Notes under the pieces: model-generated
What the model saw: only the letters and a program-made list of their open reading frames with translations
Told to the model about the DNA's origin: nothing
Databases searched by the model: none
DNA from: an uncultured Gemmiger sp.
GTDB taxonomy: Bacteria; Bacillota; Clostridia; Oscillospirales; Ruminococcaceae
Assembly: GCA_959018215.1 (NCBI GenBank)
Contig: CAUEKL010000029.1
Coordinates: forward strand, 1-15,889
Direction of reading: 5' to 3'
Length of the DNA: 15,889 bases
In this document: in pieces, positions 14,541 to 15,889 of the stretch
How the letters are laid out: each line of letters begins with the position of its first letter
Numbering within the stretch: the first letter of the stretch is position 1
Program-made: the position numbers and the translations under genes

Positions 14541-15214
14541 ACACCGAACCCAGGCACCATCTGCCGGCGGACATTGAGCGCACCAGTATGTCCATCATTG
14601 AATCGGAACTGGAATCCCGGAACATCACCCTGCCGCCGGAGACCCGGGCGGTGGTCAAGCGGGTCATCCATACTACGGCCGACTTTGAATATGCCGAAAA
14701 TCTCCGCTTCACTCCCCAGGCGGTCGCCCTTGGGGTGCAGGCTTTGCAGAGGGGCGTGCCCATTGTGACCGATACCAATATGGCCAAGGCAGGCATCAGC
14801 AAGCCCAGCCTGGCCAAACTGGATACGCAGGTATACTGCTTTATGGCGGACTCTGCGGTGGCGGAGCAGGCCCGGCAAAACGGGACCACCCGGGCGGTGG
14901 CAGCCATGCGCCATGCCGCCGAAATCCTGCCCGGTGCCCTGCTGGCTGTGGGGAATGCACCCACCGCGCTGCTGGAAATCGCCGACCTGATTGAGCAGGG
15001 ATTGCGCCCCGCCCTGGTGGTGGGGGTGCCGGTGGGATTCGTGAACGTGGTGGAAAGCAAGGAACGGCTGATGCGGGTGTGCCAATCTGCCGGGGTACCG
15101 GCCATTGCCGCCATGGGGCGCAAGGGCGGCAGCAACGTGGCGGCCGCCATCTGCAATGCACTTTTGTATACAGCTCTGGATACCATCGACCCCTCCCGGC
15201 GCGGCTGGCAATAA
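14537..15214 (+). CDS. cbiC: CbiC, cobalt-precorrin-8 methylmutase
   Basis: CbiC moves the methyl group from C11 to C12, giving cobyrinate, the substrate of CbiA. The product is 225 residues, standard length. Signatures: LPADIERTSMSIIESEL (9-25), the catalytic His45 in VIHTTADFEYAENLRF (43-58), IVTDTNMAKAGI (76-87), LLAVGNAPTALLEIADLI (around 136-153), VVGVPVGFVNVVESKE (around 159-174) and MGRKGGSNVAAAICNALL (around 193-210). Translation appears to begin at a TTG that overlaps the cobA stop (TTGA), with a good ribosome site. It is the last gene of the operon, far from the other ring-forming genes, and a terminator follows 6 bases after the stop. No sign of damage. Confidence 0.94.
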   Translation: MNTEPRHHLPADIERTSMSIIESELESRNITLPPETRAVVKRVIHTTADFEYAENLRFTPQAVALGVQALQRGVPIVTDTNMAKAGISKPSLAKLDTQVYCFMADSAVAEQARQNGTTRAVAAMRHAAEILPGALLAVGNAPTALLEIADLIEQGLRPALVVGVPVGFVNVVESKERLMRVCQSAGVPAIAAMGRKGGSNVAAAICNALLYTALDTIDPSRRGWQ

Positions 15215-15220
15215 AATTGT

Positions 15221-15260
15221 AACCGACATCTGGAATCCAGGTTCCGGATGCCGGTTTTTT
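15221..15260 (+). terminator. Rho-independent terminator of the cobalamin operon
   Basis: Arms at 15222-15235 and 15242-15255 pair over 14 positions with a single A-C mismatch and one G-U pair, around a 6-base loop (TCCAGG). The stem is directly followed by a run of T ending at 15260. An additional A-T pair can extend the base. It starts 6 bases after the cbiC stop codon and marks the 3' end of the transcript. Confidence 0.93.
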
Positions 15261-15296
15261 GTTGCCCTGTTTTTCACAAATGCAGCAGAATATCTG

Positions 15297-15332
15297 CTTT
15301 GCGAAGGTGGAACGCGGCGTTTCCTTGCAAAG
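15297..15332. repeat. Imperfect inverted repeat / hairpin upstream of the TIR gene
   Basis: CTTTGC-G-AAGG (15297-15307) pairs with CCTTGCAAAG (15323-15332) as 10 base pairs with one bulged G. Inside the loop, AACG (15311-15314) and CGTT (15318-15321) can form a further short stem with a CGG loop. The right arm covers the proposed -35 box of the next gene. It could be an operator or simply RNA structure; there is no T-run, so it is not a terminator. A separate perfect AGCAGA-ATA-TCTGCT repeat lies just before it at 15284-15298. Confidence 0.5.
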
Positions 15333-15353
15333 GCAGGGCAGCGGATGTATTAT
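15325..15353 (+). promoter_or_regulatory. Putative sigma70/sigmaA-type promoter of the TIR gene
   Basis: TTGCAA at 15325-15330 (four of six matches to TTGACA) and TATTAT at 15348-15353 (five of six matches to TATAAT) are separated by exactly 17 bases. Transcription would start near 15360. It lies after the operon terminator and before the TIR coding sequence, so it gives that gene its own transcription. Judged by eye only. Confidence 0.55.
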
Positions 15354-15425
15354 AAATTAATAGGACAAAGAACCCGATGGAGTTTGTCGGTGAGCGGCAG
15401 AAGCGGGAAGAACGGTGTTGTTGCA

Positions 15426-15889
15426 ATGAGTACACGAAAACGACAGATAAAACCCGATGATGTTTCCGGAAAGCCCTATATTTTTGTGAGCTATGCCCGG
15501 AAAGATGAAGAAATGGTGCAGTCGGTCCTTCAGCTGCTCCGGAAAAACCATTTCCGCTTTTGGTATGATATGGGGCTCAAGTCCGGGGAAGAATGGGCGG
15601 AGGACCTCGGCGATAAAATTGATCGGTGCGAGCAGTTCATGGTTCTGATTTCGGAAAATGCGGTCAGGTCCAAATATGTGCGCAAAGAAGTTGGCATGGC
15701 CACCGACCAAGAAAAAAACATGCTGATTGTCTACCTTACAGAAACAAAACTGAGCAGCGGTCTGCGCCTTCTGCTAAGTGACATACATGCAATTCACCGT
15801 GAATATTATGCGCGTGATTGTGATTTTGAAAAAGCAATCTGTGAAAGCGTCAGTCGGAACGTATTTTACAGCGTTGAGCCGGCATTGGA
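15426..15889 (+). CDS. TIR-domain protein (3' partial, runs off the window)
   Basis: The visible 154 residues form a bacterial TIR domain of the TIR_2 type: KPYIFVSYARKDEEMVQSVL (16-35, strand A and box 1), FRFWYDMGLKSGEEWAEDL (43-61), FMVLISENAVRSKYVRKEVG (71-90), then MLIVYLTE (99-106). Glu88 in the YVRKE motif stands where TIR NADases such as SARM1 have their catalytic glutamate, so NAD cleavage is possible. No stop occurs before the window end, so partner domains are unseen. Start: ATG 15426 has no good ribosome site. A GTG in frame at 15390 has GGAG 7 bases upstream and may be the true start, adding twelve residues. Lower GC than the operon and an own promoter suggest a separate, possibly acquired gene. 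An immune or signalling role is inferred from the domain only. Confidence 0.88.
   Translation, partial: MSTRKRQIKPDDVSGKPYIFVSYARKDEEMVQSVLQLLRKNHFRFWYDMGLKSGEEWAEDLGDKIDRCEQFMVLISENAVRSKYVRKEVGMATDQEKNMLIVYLTETKLSSGLRLLLSDIHAIHREYYARDCDFEKAICESVSRNVFYSVEPAL

Noticed and set aside
15345..15425. ATG at 15345 as the start of the TIR gene
   Set aside because: The frame is open from there, but the ATG lies in front of or within the proposed -10 box (15348-15353) and the encoded residues do not look like a TIR protein N-terminus.
15377..15460. 27-codon open frame with a GGAG-like start before the TIR gene
   Set aside because: Its ATG overlaps the GGAG itself, it has no ribosome site, and the peptide has no recognisable feature. 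A leader peptide cannot be excluded but nothing supports it.
1..15889. Cobalamin riboswitch, tRNA, rRNA, CRISPR array, insertion sequence
   Set aside because: I looked for these and saw none. The operon leader is outside the window and the only non-coding stretch, 15215-15425, is accounted for by the terminator, hairpins and promoter.

Overview
The window is almost entirely one plus-strand operon for oxygen-independent (cobalt-early) adenosylcobalamin biosynthesis. It enters already inside cbiD and ends at a strong intrinsic terminator at 15221-15260. The sequence is GC-rich, genes overlap by a few bases, Shine-Dalgarno sites are of the AAAGGAGG kind, and CbiE and CbiT are fused. The CbiA protein resembles those of Faecalibacterium/Subdoligranulum/Gemmiger-type bacteria. 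I infer a gut Clostridia member (Oscillospiraceae/Ruminococcaceae); no rRNA or other taxonomic marker is present, so this is an inference only.

Layout. 1-7215: corrin ring building, in the order cbiD (5' end cut off), cbiL, cbiF, cbiG, cbiH, cbiJ, cbiET, cbiA. 7212-10512: nucleotide-loop assembly, with cobT, cobU, cobS, a short second CobU-like gene and a cobC-type phosphatase. 10509-12553: cbiB and cobD, which supply and attach the aminopropanol linker. 12554-14540: cbiP (amidations) and cobA/btuR (adenosylation). 14537-15214: cbiC, a ring-building gene displaced to the 3' end. Together they cover every step from cobalt-factor II to adenosylcobalamin apart from cobalt insertion. The chelatase, sirohydrochlorin synthesis, cobalt transport and dimethylbenzimidazole synthesis genes are not in the window.

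Seventeen junctions lie between the eighteen operon genes. Fourteen are overlaps of 4-14 bases, one is directly adjacent (cobD/cbiP), and two are short gaps (cbiL/cbiF, cbiB/cobD). This points to a single transcript with translational coupling. Any B12 riboswitch or promoter for the operon must lie upstream of base 1.

15261-15889: sequence with clearly lower GC. It holds a hairpin, a sigma70-like promoter and the 5' part of a gene for a TIR-domain protein that runs off the window. This is a separate transcription unit unrelated to cobalamin synthesis and may belong to an immune or signalling locus.

The most unusual points are: (1) two CobU-family genes flanking cobS, a 178-residue one with a degenerate C-terminal motif and a 112-residue one that keeps that motif but lacks the middle of the enzyme; (2) a compact in-frame loss of about 20-25 residues in the glutaminase half of CbiA, just before its catalytic cysteine; (3) the TIR gene with its own promoter and an inverted repeat over the -35 box.
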